Translations under genes and position numbers: made by a program
Shown: positions 11,280-24,845 of the stretch, in pieces
How positions within the stretch are numbered: position 1 is the stretch's first letter
How the letters are laid out: each line of letters opens with the position of its first letter
Notes under the pieces: generated by a model
Told to the model about the DNA's origin: nothing
What the model saw: the letters and a program-made list of their open reading frames with translations, nothing else
Databases searched by the model: none
Assembly: GCA_012295275.1 (NCBI GenBank)
Contig: CM022670.1
Span: 36,450,085-36,514,084, forward strand
DNA from: Chrysomallon squamiferum
Taxonomy: Eukaryota; Mollusca; Gastropoda; Neomphalida; Peltospiridae
DNA length: 64,000 nucleotides
Reading direction: 5' to 3'

Positions 11280-13645
11280 AATGTGTCTTTGATTGACGTA
11301 TTTATACATTTCTTTTGATTTATAAAATTTTCAGCAGTGCTTATTTAGTGTCATTTTGTAATTTGACAGTGGCATATAGTTGAGCTGGTTTTTTAAAGAT
11401 GTTTTACAAAAATAGTAGGATAGTGACTAGGAAAATGTTTGACTGGTTCCAGCCAATAGAACCAACAAAAAGTGACTCCTGATGCACATGTATTTTGGTG
11501 ATTAGATATCTCTAAACCTTCATTCTTCATTCATTTTAGTACTCAAAAATTCATTTCAGATAATGCAGTTAACAAATAAAACTACACTAAAGTAAAGACT
11601 CATTCCTAATGCATTATTGTAAACATTCATTCATTTTAGTATTCATTTAATTCACCAAACAAATCACAAGACTCACTAAGGTTGTTTTTTTTCCTTAGTA
11701 AATGAAAACTTTTAGAACAGACAGTTCTAATTGAAACTGGGTTAAAAAGCTAAATTGTAAATTTGTTCTTTGTAAACATTTGTCCATCATTGGTGCTTTT
11801 GATGTTGAAAGTCCTATTTTGTTATGTACTGTTACATATCAATAAGTATTATAATGGTTTAGTACCAATATATTCATATATTAAATGTATTTCTTTCAAA
11901 AATATTATTTTATGTACATAAAAGAAAAAAGTGATAGAAACAATGTGTCTAGTTAATAATATAACTGAATTATCAGGTCACTTGTTGTTATTATTTTTTA
12001 ATTTCCCTCATTTATTTTTAATAGATAATTCCAGTGTTATACTTGAGGGAAAAACAAAAATTATATAAATTTAAAAAACAAATTAACAGTTTATTATTTC
12101 TAACAATTTTATCAAATACATTCCAGACATTCCACTTTTTGCTCATATTTTTATTATTTTGTTATTTTTTTTTTTTTTAATTAATTTTTTATGCTATTGC
12201 TATTTGTGAATACATATACATACATTTACAAAACATAAATGGTTGTGACAGAACATTACTCCAATAATGTATAATGATGAAAATGATTGTTAAACATTTT
12301 ATTATATTCATCATAATTTACTACATTTTAATATTTTATACAACTTTGATACTTACTTCCTTTATTATGTTTGTTTTGGTGGATGTGATTTTATTGAACA
12401 TACATTTTTCACATATCATGATGTACTGCTTCAGAATATTTGATCAGTTGATACTATTATTTTTCCACAGTTGCCCTAACATTTGGCCAAAAATTCTTTT
12501 AATAAAAGAAACATTTTTTATCCTTTTTATTTATTTATTTATTTATTAATTTAAAATGTTTTTATATATACGTTTGTATTCTTGAATTTCATCATGTGAA
12601 AAAAATTAAAACTATTATTAAAAGAAAATATTACATTTTCAGAATAATATAACACTTTCTACAGAATATTGCGAAAGCCTTAAACTAATATACTTTTTAT
12701 TTATTTATTTATTTGCTTGACATCATTATTCAACAGTTATTTTTATTACAGATTTTGAATGCCATTTATTTTTTTAAATATATATATATTTAATTTTTAT
12801 GGTATATACATTGAAAAGATAAACCTAATCAAGTTTTAAAATTAAAATATTAGGGAATATTAATAATTCTTTCTCTCAATATATTCCAAAGGTTTTGTTA
12901 AATTGCAAGTTGTTATAAATTTGCTATACTTACTGGATAACATGTTTTAACATTAGAAGATAAAATTTCCAAGTAAGAGATAATTTAAAAAAACTGATAT
13001 TTAAATTTTTGAAAATATCTTTATCAGTTTATGGCATGATTATTTACTATTTGTAGATTTTATTAGTCTTTGTATCTTTTATAATATTCAGATGTTGATA
13101 TATTGTTGTATTAACATTTTTAAATGTATCTTTTACATAATACACTGTTTTCAGAAATAAACATTTTTTATATGGCATTTCATATTTGTCATTTTGTTTT
13201 TGTCATTTCAGAAAAAATACACTGCATTCTGATTAACTAAAAAAAATACACACAACAACGTGAAAATAGATTTATTATAAAATTATCTTTTAAAGTCAAA
13301 TTTTCAGTTTAAATTCAATCGCTTTATCATGTTTGTACATTGATTTTGAATCTTTATCACAAACTTTAATAAACCTATGACTAATGTTTAATAATGTTAT
13401 TACCACTCTATATCTAGTTTCATTCACCTCATTAAGTAGCATTCTTTTAAACAAAATCTCTATGTACAAGATACATCCTGGTAAGTAATAATAAAACTAT
13501 AAAAATTCTGTATTAGTAAAACTCAATAAAAAAGTAAAAAATGTTTTGGTAATGTTTAATAAACTGGAAACTGCAATAGATAATAGATAATCATTGATCA
13601 TTGGCCAGTAACCTTTAAATAAACTCGGTATTAGTATATCAGATT
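11280..13645. other. Intergenic/3'UTR stretch between M6 and DD-CARD copy A
   Basis: Two convergent genes end on either side. No coding exon is seen. The whole stretch has an inverted copy at about 33.7-36.3 kb, and parts recur at 47.4-48.9 kb and 58.75-59.54 kb, so it is part of the duplicated unit. Confidence 0.7.
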
Positions 13646-14172
13646 TTATAGAGTATAAATAGCTGCAATGTGGCACAGTAATATAATAATAAAGAAAGTT
13701 AGGTTGTTGATAACAAAATCAGCCTCATCGCTTTCATTCAAACTGTGGAAGTCATCATTAGTTTGCATTTCACTTTGCAGTGTTTGTTCCAATTCTTCGC
13801 CATTTAGTGTGTCCGAAACAGAAGTCAGTTTCTTTAATTCATCTGAATAAAAACAAAATATAAAATAAAAAAATAAGCAACAAAGTGTGTGTAGACATAA
13901 ATAATAATAATAATAAATAATGAATTCAATAAGTGAAAGTAGAAAAAAAAGAAAATTAAAAGAACAAGAATAAATATAAGATATAACTAAATATATTTAA
14001 AAAATAAAAATAAATTAAATTAATTAAATAAGTCGTATATGATAATTTCCTCTAACATTTTTGGCTGTTTATATTTTATAGTTATTTTGTCGTAAACGAA
14101 GTTTGTGTCATATTCAATGTTATGTATAATTCCATTTTTTGTGATTGTGGACCAGATTGTGATTCCCTGTCA

Positions 14173-14216
<44 letters not shown>

Positions 14217-14522
14217 GAATATGCATAATCTTACCTTTCAGTATGTCAGCAAGATGATTTTGACCTGATTTGGTCAAAGCTTCCACAAAGCTGTCGAAAG
14301 CTTTCTCTCCAAACAGAGGAAGGATGTCGACGAGACGTTGTAACTTATCCTTTTTTGTCTCTGGACTGAGAATGTATTCAACATCAGAACCTGATAACAC
14401 AGCGTTGTCACGCAGGTATATTACTACATGGTCTACAAATATGTCTGCTGCGAGTCTGCTGTATGCCTTTTCAATAGCTGTGCTGTGATCAGCAGGCATT
14501 AAACCATCTTTGAAATAATAAC

Positions 14523-14572
<50 letters not shown>

Positions 14573-16083
14573 GTTTAGAAAATAATAATAATATGTTTTA
14601 AGGAAGAAAACGGTAAGAATTTGTGAACATTCTACGATTCTTGCTATATTCTGTTTTACAATTTCTTTGAAAAAAACCCTGAAATAGTCAGATTTATGTT
14701 AAATAGCACACGAAAAACAGTAACTGTACACAAACGAGCAACACATATATTTCACTGATAATAAGCCAACCTTACCGGAGAATGAACTGATAGATAATTT
14801 TTGACAAGCTGAAATCAGAACAACGATAGACTGTGACGTTTTGTTCCATTCGTACAGCACGTCCCAGAAAACTTTTCCAGTATTTTCATTAACTATTTTC
14901 TCCACTGTATAGCTGTTTAAGCCAAGAGCTAAACCAAACTGCTTGACTTTATCTTTGTCGTCTGCAGAAGCACGTGAATAATTAAATAAAACAAACAAGC
15001 AATTATGAATAATCAAAAACGACAACCCCCTGAAAAAAAGAACATTCAGCAACAATGTCGACAACCAAATAAATAAATAAATAAATAAATATAAATTAAA
15101 TCAAATACTGAGAAACGCTGTAATAAAATATCAAAATGAAAAGGTAATAACAATCTATAGTGTTATCATCATTACTGCATGGCTTATGATTCCATTATTG
15201 CTGATTATTATTAATTATTTGGTTGTGACACACACACACACACACACACACACACTTTTTATTGTTGCTTTTTTAAGTTTAAATTTTTTAGCCTCGAAGC
15301 TGATTCTAAACATACCAAACTCTTTTTCAATTCGAAATGCAAATCCTAAAATGTGTGCAGGCAGATGGCTGCCATTCACATTTGATCGTTTGCTTTCCTC
15401 TGCCAAAGTCAGCAGATCTGTTAACTTGCTGCTGGTATTTTCTGTTGATTCCTGTAAACTACGTATTGCTTCTTTATATTCTGCTTGACTTTTCAAAGCA
15501 GATGTATTAATTTTGTTTAGCTGAAATTAAATATGAACAAATGAAATTAATATTTGCCATAATATACACGTAGACGGAAACTTTTAATAGCTTTCTTCGT
15601 TAGAAAATAAATGCTTTATTACTGATCTTTGATTCCAGATTTTTCTCTTTATTTACTGTTGCAGTAACAGCATACAGTAAATTCTTCGTTTAAAGTCAAC
15701 ATGTCAACTGACTTCATTTTTAGCAGACTATTTCCATTAGATCTAAAGTAAACTTTTTATTTCTGTCGTTCATAATTTATTTCACGTACAGGATTTCATC
15801 GTTTTATCCTAACTGTATAGCATTTTTATAAAACATTGAACCAGTAAACAAATGACATCTCTCTCTCTCTCTTTCCGTATGTTACAATTTCTAATATAGA
15901 AGTTGCCAATTTATATTTGACCATCACTATCGATTGCGGCATCGAAGCTTCTACTGTATTTGTGTTACTTTTTGAGCTTTTTGCTACAGACACAGAGAAA
16001 TACACAAACACATATAGACATTATTGAAGATAATAGCCAATATATTTTAATATTTGCAACTTTTACTTTTTATTATTATTATT

Positions 16084-16145
<62 letters not shown>

Positions 16146-18017
16146 TGTTATTATTATAACAGTGGTACCGTGACTTACGGGTTTAATTCGTTCCATGACC
16201 GTGCTCGTAATTCAATCTGCTCGTATACATCAAATCACTTTTCCAAAATGAAAATAATTGAAATACCATTAATCCGTTCCAGTTCCAGTTCCCCCAAAAC
16301 AAACCCAATTTTTTAAAAGTATTTTTAAATAAGAAAAATGTATGTATAAATAACAAATACAAAAGAGAATGTAAAGAAATAAATTGTAAAGTGTTCAGGG
16401 TTAGGGTTTCTCCATCTTTTCATCGATAGAGGTCCGCAGCTTAGAAATTATTTTGATGCCTTTGGCTGGAGTTATAGCCTTTATAGCCTGCTTCAGTGTG
16501 GTACATATCGTAAAATGACTACGCTTGTACTGCCTAGCCAAGTCGACTACACGCACACCTCACTCATGTTTTTCTATGATTTCATGCTTTTATTCTTCTT
16601 CTCAGCACTCTCCTTTGCACTCACTTTTTTAGGATCCATGGAAATTTAGGAAAATACTGCACAAAAGTGCGAGCAGAACACAACAGAGATGCTTCGGCTG
16701 CGAGGTAAGCACGTAAAGCAAGCGAGTGATACGCGGGACGCTGGACGGATATTGTGTTGTTCGTTGCGCCAATTAACGGCAGCGTTTCTGAAGCTCGCTC
16801 GTAACTCGGATTTTGACTCGCAACACAAAGCAATAATGGACCGCTGTATTATTATTAACATATGCAGTCGGATGGGAGGTAGACAACAAAAACATTATCT
16901 TTTGGAAGTGCCGAACAATTGTCTAAAATAAGAAGTATCTTGCATTTAGGGTCTAGTCCAACTGAGTTACAGTGAGCCCTAGCCCCAGGAACAAAACATT
17001 TTTGAAACCAATCCAATGTAATATCAGTGGTAACCCACCCCTTCTTGTTGGCACGGTAATAGACAGGAAACTGTGTCATTCCCTTGAAGGCCCATGGATG
17101 TAAACTTTTCCTGATAACAAGCAACTTACATCTGTGGATACCCGCAGCATTAGAGCAGAACATTACGGTGACGCGATCCTTCGATGGCGATTCTGCATTG
17201 TTAGTTGTCATAGTTCTTTTTGGCGTACATCTCCAAAACAAGGCAGTCTCGTCCGCATTGTACACTTGTTTAGGACGTAAATGTTCATCACTTACTAATA
17301 TTGCAAATTCATCCACAAATGCACTAGCCGCATCTTTTTCAGCTGAACGTTTTTTTTTACCACACACCGCACAAAGCTGTAAGCAATGTCGCGACTTGAA
17401 CCTTCTGAATATTCATACTTGTGTTGCAATCCCAGCTCTTCGTGAAACACTTTGCCTTGTTCCTTTAATAATTCACCAGAAATTTCCACACCTTCACTTA
17501 CACGAAGATTAAACCAGTTTATGAGAACTGGATCCAGTTCCTAACTTTTCTCTCCATCATTGACTTCCTTATAAACATTTGCTTTTTTGATCCACTAACA
17601 GTTTTTCTTTCTGTTTTTTAACATCATACACTGTTGAAGGAGGCAGTGTCGTATGTTTCACAAATGGTTTGCACAGACACGTCGATATTAATTTTTTTTT
17701 AGCATTTCCAGTTTCTCTGCGATCGACAAAGCACGATGTTTACGTTTTACGCCACCTCTTTTCTTTGCTGAATCCATAATGGTGTTGTACAGCAGCAAAT
17801 AAATGATAAAATGAGAAGGAATGAGCAGGAATAACTGTTAGCAGGTGCAAGCAAGACCCAACAGCTGTTTCTGGAGTAGAGCGCCATCAAAACATAAACG
17901 GCGCCTCCAGAAAACAGTTGCGCGCCAACACGGTAAATTTAAAAATGGGCTCCGAAATCCATGCCAGAAATCTGAAGGAACCGGATTTTCGATGACCGGA
18001 TTTTTGAATGTCAACCG

Positions 18018-18058
<41 letters not shown>

Positions 18059-18713
18059 TACTGTCCAATTTTAATGAAATATAACAATACAACTGAAAAA
18101 ATATATGGATGCCATTATTTTGCTGAATTCGTGACATTATCATACATAGTGTTGACCGATTTGCACAAGATACGTGTAAGTGGGTGCACAGGCACCACAA
18201 CGAAAACAAATTCAAAGTTACTACTAAATTTTTACTTACTTTCATCAACAGGCGACCGTGAGATTTCACTTCTGACGCTAAGGACTTTTCCAGCGCTTTG
18301 CATTGTTGCCTCAACATCTGTATTTCTTTCAATCTATCATCCTTCACCATGTATATTTGAAATTTTGTGCCCAGTCTCTCTGTTATATCTAAAGACTTGT
18401 TCACGACCTGGGACATATCGTTCACGGTGGTGTACAAAAACTCATCCTTCTTTCTGAGTTCGTCTTCAGCTTTTTTCAATCTGGCAGAAAGATATGATAT
18501 TTCCTTTTTTTGTTCTTCCAGTTGAATATTACTGTTCTCATGGACATCTCGTTGCATTTCATGGGAAGAATGCGAAGTTTCCGACTGTTTTAGCATTTCT
18601 TCAAACGTCGGCTGGACAGATCTGATAAATTCCGGCGAGATTTCTCTCATAACTTTTAGGAGATTTTGTTTCGCCGTTTCGTCCATTTCTTCGGATGAAG
18701 ATGGTGAAGCCAT
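13646..18713 (-). CDS. Tail-anchored coiled-coil/death-domain/CARD protein, copy A (intact)
   Basis: Five exons on the minus strand: 18713-18240, 15520-15316, 14961-14776, 14507-14235 and 13842-13646. All phases agree and the total is 1335 bases, 444 aa, with no break. Residues 1-226 are charged and mostly coiled coil (LSARLKKAEDELRKKDEF, EIQMLRQQCKALEKSL). Residues about 227-288 look like a death domain (KVKQFGLALGLN...VFWDVLYEWNKTSQSI). Residues about 291-378 look like a CARD (VVIYLRDNAVL...LVDILPLFGEKAFDSFVEAL), closest by eye to the CRADD CARD. An acidic linker leads to a hydrophobic C-terminus (about 427-444, TFFIIILLCHIAAIYTL) that could be a tail anchor. Likely role by domain logic: a membrane-tethered adaptor in death-fold (apoptotic or innate immune) signalling. 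I do not recognise a named gene. Intron 1 carries two dead Tigger-like elements. Confidence 0.8.
14172..14216. repeat. (TAA)n microsatellite in DD-CARD A intron 4
   Basis: A pure TAA run next to the exon 4 donor. Copies B and C have shorter TTA/ATT runs at the same place. Confidence 0.9.
14515..14570. repeat. (TAA)n microsatellite in DD-CARD A intron 3
   Basis: A trinucleotide run directly before the exon 4 acceptor. The orthologous run is present in B (32780-32822) and C (46444-46514). Confidence 0.9.
15228..15255. repeat. (CA)n microsatellite in DD-CARD A intron 2
   Basis: A CA run shortly after exon 2. The inverted counterpart in copy B is the GT run at 32070-32094. Confidence 0.9.
16071..16147. 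repeat. (ATC)n microsatellite
   Basis: About 20 ATC units flanked by ATT units, just before the Tigger-like element. The near-identical copy D (60009-60023) lacks this array, so it expanded in A or was lost in D. Confidence 0.9.
16160..16846 (-). mobile_element. Tigger-like element 2, internally deleted, copy A
   Basis: 687 bases that start CAGTGGTACC and end GGACCGCTG, bounded by A/T-rich TA sites inside a TTA microsatellite. On the minus strand it has an open start MDPKKVSAKDSAEKKNK and then fragments such as GVRVVDLA and AIKAITPAKG, which resemble the N-terminal helix-turn-helix region of Tigger (pogo) transposases. The catalytic part is absent, so it is non-autonomous. Copy D has the same 687-base element (60024-60710) with only a handful of differences. 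B has a shorter remnant. Confidence 0.75.
16863..18018 (-). mobile_element. Tigger-like element 1 remnant with dead DDE transposase, copy A
   Basis: The outer end (to 18018) carries the terminal repeat ending GAATGTCAACCGG next to TA. The transposase starts at 17777 (MDSAKKRGGVKRKHRALS). After frameshifts it continues with the catalytic core NADETALFWRCTP, VTVMFCSNAAG and LDNCSALPKDNVFV, typical of Tigger/pogo DDE enzymes. The element stops abruptly near 16863, joined to the end of element 2; the missing 3' part is present in copies B and D. Dead because of frameshifts and truncation. Confidence 0.85.
18018..18060. repeat. (TTA)n target microsatellite
   Basis: A TTA run between the end of Tigger element 1 and DD-CARD intron 1. 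The element sits inside this run in A, B and D. Confidence 0.9.
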
Positions 18714-18859
18714 TGTATTTAGTAGAAATGGTATTTATCAGTCAAAGAAACTGAAAACTTGTTTATTTCCGGAAGTTTATCAAGCTGTTCCTACTATAAA
18801 AGTAAGAAGTCAAATATTATTCATATTAATAATGATGATGAAGATGATTTATAATGAAG

Positions 18860-18906
<47 letters not shown>

Positions 18907-20228
18907 TTAATTGAAACTTAACAAAAACTAAATCGCCTGTACAAATAAAAATAACCCAGTAACCGATACTTAACATAAATAAAACAGTAGTCATCTAGGA
19001 GAAATCTCAACTTTATCTTTTCTGCAAATTGCAACTCACTTATAACATGTCGCAGTACCAGTATCTATTAAACCATATATTTGTTATAATCTGTCATGTC
19101 ATCACCAGCAGTGCTGGGAAATGTTTTGTTTATTTTAATATAAAAATGGATAATATTGTCAATAAATAAATTTCTACTATTATTCCTGTAGTAGATTTGA
19201 TGTTGCTGCTATTAAGGTTGGTAACAGTAAAAATAACTAAGTAACTAAATAACTAACTAAAGAAACAAACAAACAAATAATTTTACTGTCAGAACTATTA
19301 AAATGAACGTACTATACGTCTTGGTAGCTAGTAAAATTAAAGAAAGAAAGAAAGAAAGAAAGAAAGAAAAAATGGGAAAAAAAACAACTACATTATTTCC
19401 ACTCTCAATGCTGCCATCTTGGATTTTAATACATATATAATTTATTATTTAACTTGCCGTATAAATAACTTCTAAACTGAACTGAAAAAGCATATAATGA
19501 GTACACAGTTTAAGTATTCTGAATAATATATTTTTTCAATAAATGGTTTGACCACAAAAGTCAACAGCCTAATAAGATTGATCGTATCATCTACGTTGAA
19601 TCTCAAAATACGAGTTTCCACTTGCATTTGTTAAATATGAGACACATTCAACTACAAAGAATAACTTCACATGCAAAAATATATATATATATATTTTTAA
19701 AATAGCCCAAAGAAAAATCTCACTTATGCGTTATAGCTATAAAACTAAGGTACAATTGTTTTAAAATGCAAAGGATTTTTGTTTCGTTATGAAAGTAAAA
19801 TATATTGTAATAATTAAATCAGGTCAAATAATATTGTACATAGAAACCTGATGTATTATATCTTAATGTATTTACGGAGATCAAAAACTGAATTTAAAAT
19901 ATAGGTTCAAATAAATATGATTTTGTATGGCATTTAAAAACGATTGTTGAGATTTTGCTAAATATTTGATCTCTAAATATTTTGATAATAATTCGACACA
20001 AGTTAGCTTCTTAGAAATATTTAATTGTGTTTATTGGGCTTTCCACATGATAACAAAATAAATCAGTTACAATAAAGAAATTGATATATGAAACAACAAG
20101 AAATATTCTATTTATTTACGTGTCTGTCAGTTTTATAATCAACTTTTTTCTTGTTATTAATTTAATTTATTGTTGTGATTTTATGAATAACTTCTACTGT
20201 TACTAAGACTACCATTAATTTTAATTAA

Positions 20229-20262
<34 letters not shown>

Positions 20263-21640
20263 CAATTTTAATGATACTGTATTTCTCTATTAATAATTAT
20301 TAGACATTATTAAAGATGTTGTAATTTCCTCTGTAGACAATAACAGATAGAGGAAACCCGTTTCAGACCAGCACTAGTTACTGCGCCTGATTACAACAAA
20401 GGTTATTTTACGTACCTTTGGTTTTTAATAAGGCGATGGTGAATTTCTATTTTTGGCTAGTTTTGATAATTATTTATGAAGTCTTAATTTTTAATTGCAA
20501 TTTATGATTATTCTATACACATTCAATTTTATTACTTTATTTGTATTGTTAATTTAAAAGTCGTTATTTTATTTTTTAGTTTAAATTTTCACAAGTATTT
20601 TGTTGAATGCATTTAGAATTATATGTAAATAAAAATAATCTTAACTGTTTTCGTTAAATACAATTTTTATAAGGACTATGATGTGATTATTATTATTATT
20701 ATTCTTATTATCCTTATCGTGGAATGTTCCATCCTAATAACACAGCCGAATTAAAATGTAATATAAACCAGTGGAAAGAATTTTTTTAAGAACTTGCATC
20801 TAATGGATTTTCTTGTAATGAAAATTTTAATGAGCAAATCCATTGCAGCCTTTCCTTGAGTATTCTTCTTGCGGTATTATTATTAATACAACAATACTCT
20901 AAATTTATCTTTCATTCGTTTTCCTTAAAAAAAAGTGATGTTGATGATGATAATAATACTAATAACATTCCGGAATCGTGTTGAAATTCGAGCTATGTAG
21001 TAGCCTACACGTAGGTTGTTGAAACAAACTGCATAATATAGCGGCATAAAATGAACAATAAAACTAAATCAACAATTTGTAGAAAAGTGTTACATATTTA
21101 GGAATGAGAATTCACTGTTATTAATTCTTTTCGTATTTTACAACAACTACTACATTATAGCAGCAGATGGAAAATAAAATTGATTATACCTTAAATTTTT
21201 GTATCCCGTCTTCTTTTTCCTTACAGTGGAGTACTGCTTTAGCGCCAGACTACACAAAAAATGACTCGTGTGATACAACAAACTGTTAGCAGACGACAGT
21301 CTGATAACATCTGTTCGTGCTGGGTTTTGTGGTAATGATCAATCGTTTTGTGTTTTGTTTTGGTCTTACGTATTATTCACGGATAATGTTTAATCACAAT
21401 GATGTAAGTGAGCAAAGACCCTTGCGTGTTTGAACGGTTAGATAGCTGGTATTTACTAAACAACCAGTGCACCTTTTGTTAAGCATCTTTCTGACCTCGT
21501 ATACCTCCGCTCTCGCAGTCAGTGAACATGATATACAGTAATTCGCTTGGAACAGTATTTGTAACAGATTGAATGTATTTGAAGTCAAAGCTGTACCCAG
21601 TGAACATTCAGTGGTTCAGACACCTGCGGACTATTGGGTT
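18714..21640. other. Upstream flank of DD-CARD copy A; palindrome arm
   Basis: No gene seen. Contains TAA runs (18863-18904, 20228-20262) and an AAAG run (19340-19366). Nearly all of it has an inverted copy at 25.4-28.3 kb. The first part is also shared with the flanks of C and D and with 38.0-38.5 kb. Confidence 0.75.
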
Positions 21641-21649
21641 ACGCACATT

Positions 21650-22157
21650 TTACACTGCTAACAATAAAAACTTAACCATAAAAAATATTTATTTTTGGCT
21701 TTTGTATTGACAGTCCTATAATCAGACAGTCATTTGTGTCATTCTTTTTAAATCTTTATCACAAAATTTAATTCACCCATAATTAATGTTTTAAATTTTT
21801 ATATATCTAGCTCCTTTCACTCCATAAAGGAGCATTGTTTCAAATAAAAACTCTAAATGTACAAAATACATCCTGGTAAATAATTAAATAAATAAAAACA
21901 ACTTCTTTATTAGTAAAATATATAATAAAACAGTAAACAGTGTTTTGGTGTTCTGTCATTAACTGGTAACTTACAACTGGTTGTTAACATTTGATATTTA
22001 CCATTAATCCTTAAAGTTAAATATTAATATACTTCACAGAAACATGTCAGAAATTATTAAAGGATACTTAAATAATGGCTTTTTAGAAAAATAATAAATA
22101 CATGCACCTGTGTGTTTATGTAAATATACGTATCAAAAAATAATTAACTTGAGCACA

Positions 22158-22199
<42 letters not shown>

Positions 22200-22260
22200 T
22201 TTTTAGAAAATGTCTCAACATCTAGTTAGATATTTTACACCCAGTCAGTTAAAATAAATA
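21650..22260 (-). pseudogene. 3'UTR-like remnant of a further DD-CARD copy
   Basis: The block tctttatcacaaaatttaat ... tacatcctggtaaataat aligns in the same orientation and order with the 3' flank of copy A (about 13340-13560) and with that of copy C (47.3-47.5 kb). No coding exon remains. It has an inverted copy at 24.85-25.44 kb and a second plus-strand relative at 23.33-23.72 kb. Confidence 0.55.
22157..22206. repeat. (TA)n and poly-T run
   Basis: A TA dinucleotide run followed by poly-T. The inverted counterpart is the shorter run at 24918-24942. Confidence 0.9.
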
Positions 22261-23148
22261 AATAAAAAATATAAATAAATAAATAAATAAATAAAGAATT
22301 AAATAAAGAAATAAAGAAAGAAATAAAATAAAGAAAAAGCTACAGAATATATCAACATCGAAAGCAAAAGAATTTTAAAAAGATAAAAATGTACTCTTAA
22401 AAGTACTGTTTTGTATGTATGTATGTATATGTGTTTGTGTGTAATTTAATTTAATAATTATAAAAATTGCGGCAAATTGTCTTTCCAAGTTAGTGTATTA
22501 GAAATTGTAGTAAGTAAAAATAATAACAATCAGGTATTTGTTTTAATAATGTGATAATGTTCTTTGAGTAAGGGACTCATATAATCAACCATGGAACTAA
22601 GGCCGTATACTACGCACTTATGAGATAATTCGATAGACATGGTCTACTTGATTTTTGGCGTTATGTCAAAACTATATCTTTAATAATATAGATTTTTATA
22701 ATGTTTTAAAATGTTTTTTTTTATACTGGTTTTAAATTTTAGTGCATATTTGTTTTGTTTGTTTGTTGTTTTTTCGTTTTTGTTTTTTTTTTAATACTAG
22801 CCCTCCCAAGATAGATTATCAAAGTATTTTCATCATTGTATTATTAATTGAATATTAAATATTCACGAGAGAATAAGATTATATTGTTGTATATATACAT
22901 GTACAACTAGAATAAGAGTTATAACAAAATAAAACACTAAATTGTTATTTTTATTATTATTATTATTATTAAATTTAATCACACACACACATATGCACAC
23001 ATATTTAGGGGTATATTTACTCTCTTTTAAAAATTATTTTGCTTTTTTTAATATTTTCTGGGGATATTTCATTATTTTGTAGTTTATTTATTTATTTACA
23101 TTTTTCATTTATTTATTTTTAATTATTGTTATTATATATATGTGTGTA

Positions 23149-23198
<50 letters not shown>

Positions 23199-24845
23199 TA
23201 CAGGCATATGTTTCTTGTTTGATGTTGAGTGGGTGTAAAATATGTCACTAAGTGTTGAGAGTTTTTCTAAAAAAAATTTTAAAAGTTTTTAAAAAAATTC
23301 CATATTTCGTTATGAACTTATTTTGTAATTATTTTGTATACGTATATGGTATATATTATTTTTCTATAAAGCCACTATTTAATTATCCTCTACATAATCT
23401 GACATGTTTCTGTGATACTACTGATAGTTAACTTTAATGATTAAATATCAAAGGTTAACAACCAATTTTAAGCTATTAATTAATGACAGAATACCAAAAC
23501 ACTGTTTACTGTTTTATTATATATTTTACTAATAAAGAAGCTGTTTTTATATTTTTAATTATTTACCAGGATGTATTTTGAATCGACAGACTAATTACTT
23601 AAAACAATGCTCCTTTATTAAGTGAAAAGAGCTAGATACACAATAGTATTAAAATTATTAAAAATTAATCATGGGTGAATCAAATTTTATGATAAAGATT
23701 TAAATAGAGTGACACATCAAAACCACAAAAAAACAACACGAACTGGTATTAGCACACTGTCGTCTGCTGACAATTCAACATATCACGCGAGTCATTTTTC
23801 TTCTGTAGGCTGGCCCAAAAAAGAGTACCCGACTGGAAGGAAAAAGAAAACGGGATACTAGTTTCAAGGTATTATCAATTTTATTTTCACTCTGCTGCTA
23901 TAATGTAGTACTTGCTGCAATATATAAAAATAATGAATAAGAATGAATGTTCATTTGTCAGTATTTAGTACTTTTATACAAATACTTGGTTTAGTTTTAC
24001 TGTTCATTTTATTACGCCATATCATGCAGTTTATTTCAACAACCTATATTTGTTATTATCCTATTACGAATGTACATAGCTCCAATTACAACATAATTCC
24101 CGAAAATCATTATTACTATCATTATCATCTTTTTTTCTTTTTAAGGAAAACGAATGAAAGATAAATTTAAAGTATTGGAATAAAAACGAAAATGTTTTAT
24201 TCAAATAATAATAATAATAATAATAAGAAGAAGAAATACAATAAAGAGAAATTTCGTCAACAGCAAACAACAACAGTAATAATAATGATAGTAATAATAA
24301 GAAGAATCCATAAGAATACCCAGCGAATGGATTTGCTCATTCAAATTTTCATTACAAGAAAAACAGTTAGATGCAAGTTCTTAACCAAATACTTTCTCCT
24401 CGTCTATATTACATTGTGACTGGGCTATTTTATTAGGATGGGATATGCCACAGTGATGATAATAATAATAATAATAACAACAATCATATCATAGTCGTTA
24501 TACAAAGTTCATTTAACGAAAACAGTTAAAATTATTTTTATTTACATATAATTATAAGTACATTCAACAAAATACTTGTAAAATTTTATAATAACAACTT
24601 TTAACGTAACAATATAAAGAAAGTAATAAATTGCAATGATCTCTAAATACTTTTTAAAAAAAAAATAAATTATCATTAAAAATTATGATTTAAATAATTA
24701 TCAAAACTAACGAAAAATAACGGAATTAATAAATAATTAAAACATGGCTTCAGGAACAGTTCAGATTAGAAATTCATCATCGCCGTATTAAAACCAAAAG
24801 TACGTAAAATAACCTTTGTTGTAATCAGGCACAGTAAGTGATTTA
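22261..24845. other. Palindrome 1 spacer
   Basis: No gene seen. Contains AAAT/AAAG simple repeats (22255-22335), TG/TA runs (23137-23205) and, at 23330-24830, a diverged direct relative of the right arm (24960-26700). That includes a DD-CARD 3'UTR-like block at 23330-23720. Confidence 0.65.

Larger units (their letters stand above)
9060..22260 (+). repeat. Palindrome 1, left arm
   Basis: From M6 intron 3 through DD-CARD copy A and its upstream flank, the sequence recurs inverted at about 24.85-36.88 kb. Matching landmarks: M6 stop 10923-10925 with 36328-36330; DD-CARD stop 13646 with 33667; DD-CARD start 18713 with 28333; motif tctaactagatgttgaga (inverted) near 22215 with 24890. Position sums stay near 47.05-47.31 kb, giving an axis at about 23.55 kb. 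Confidence 0.85.

Noticed and set aside
13668-13850. Plus-strand small open frame at the end of DD-CARD copy A
   Set aside because: Antisense of exon 5 of the minus-strand gene.
15960-16316. Open frame with about 20 histidines
   Set aside because: Translation of an ATC microsatellite joined to the end of a Tigger-like element; the array is absent from copy D.
16400-16412. gttagggtttc resembling telomere repeats (also at 60266)
   Set aside because: Only one to two units, inside the Tigger element 2 coding remnant; no array.
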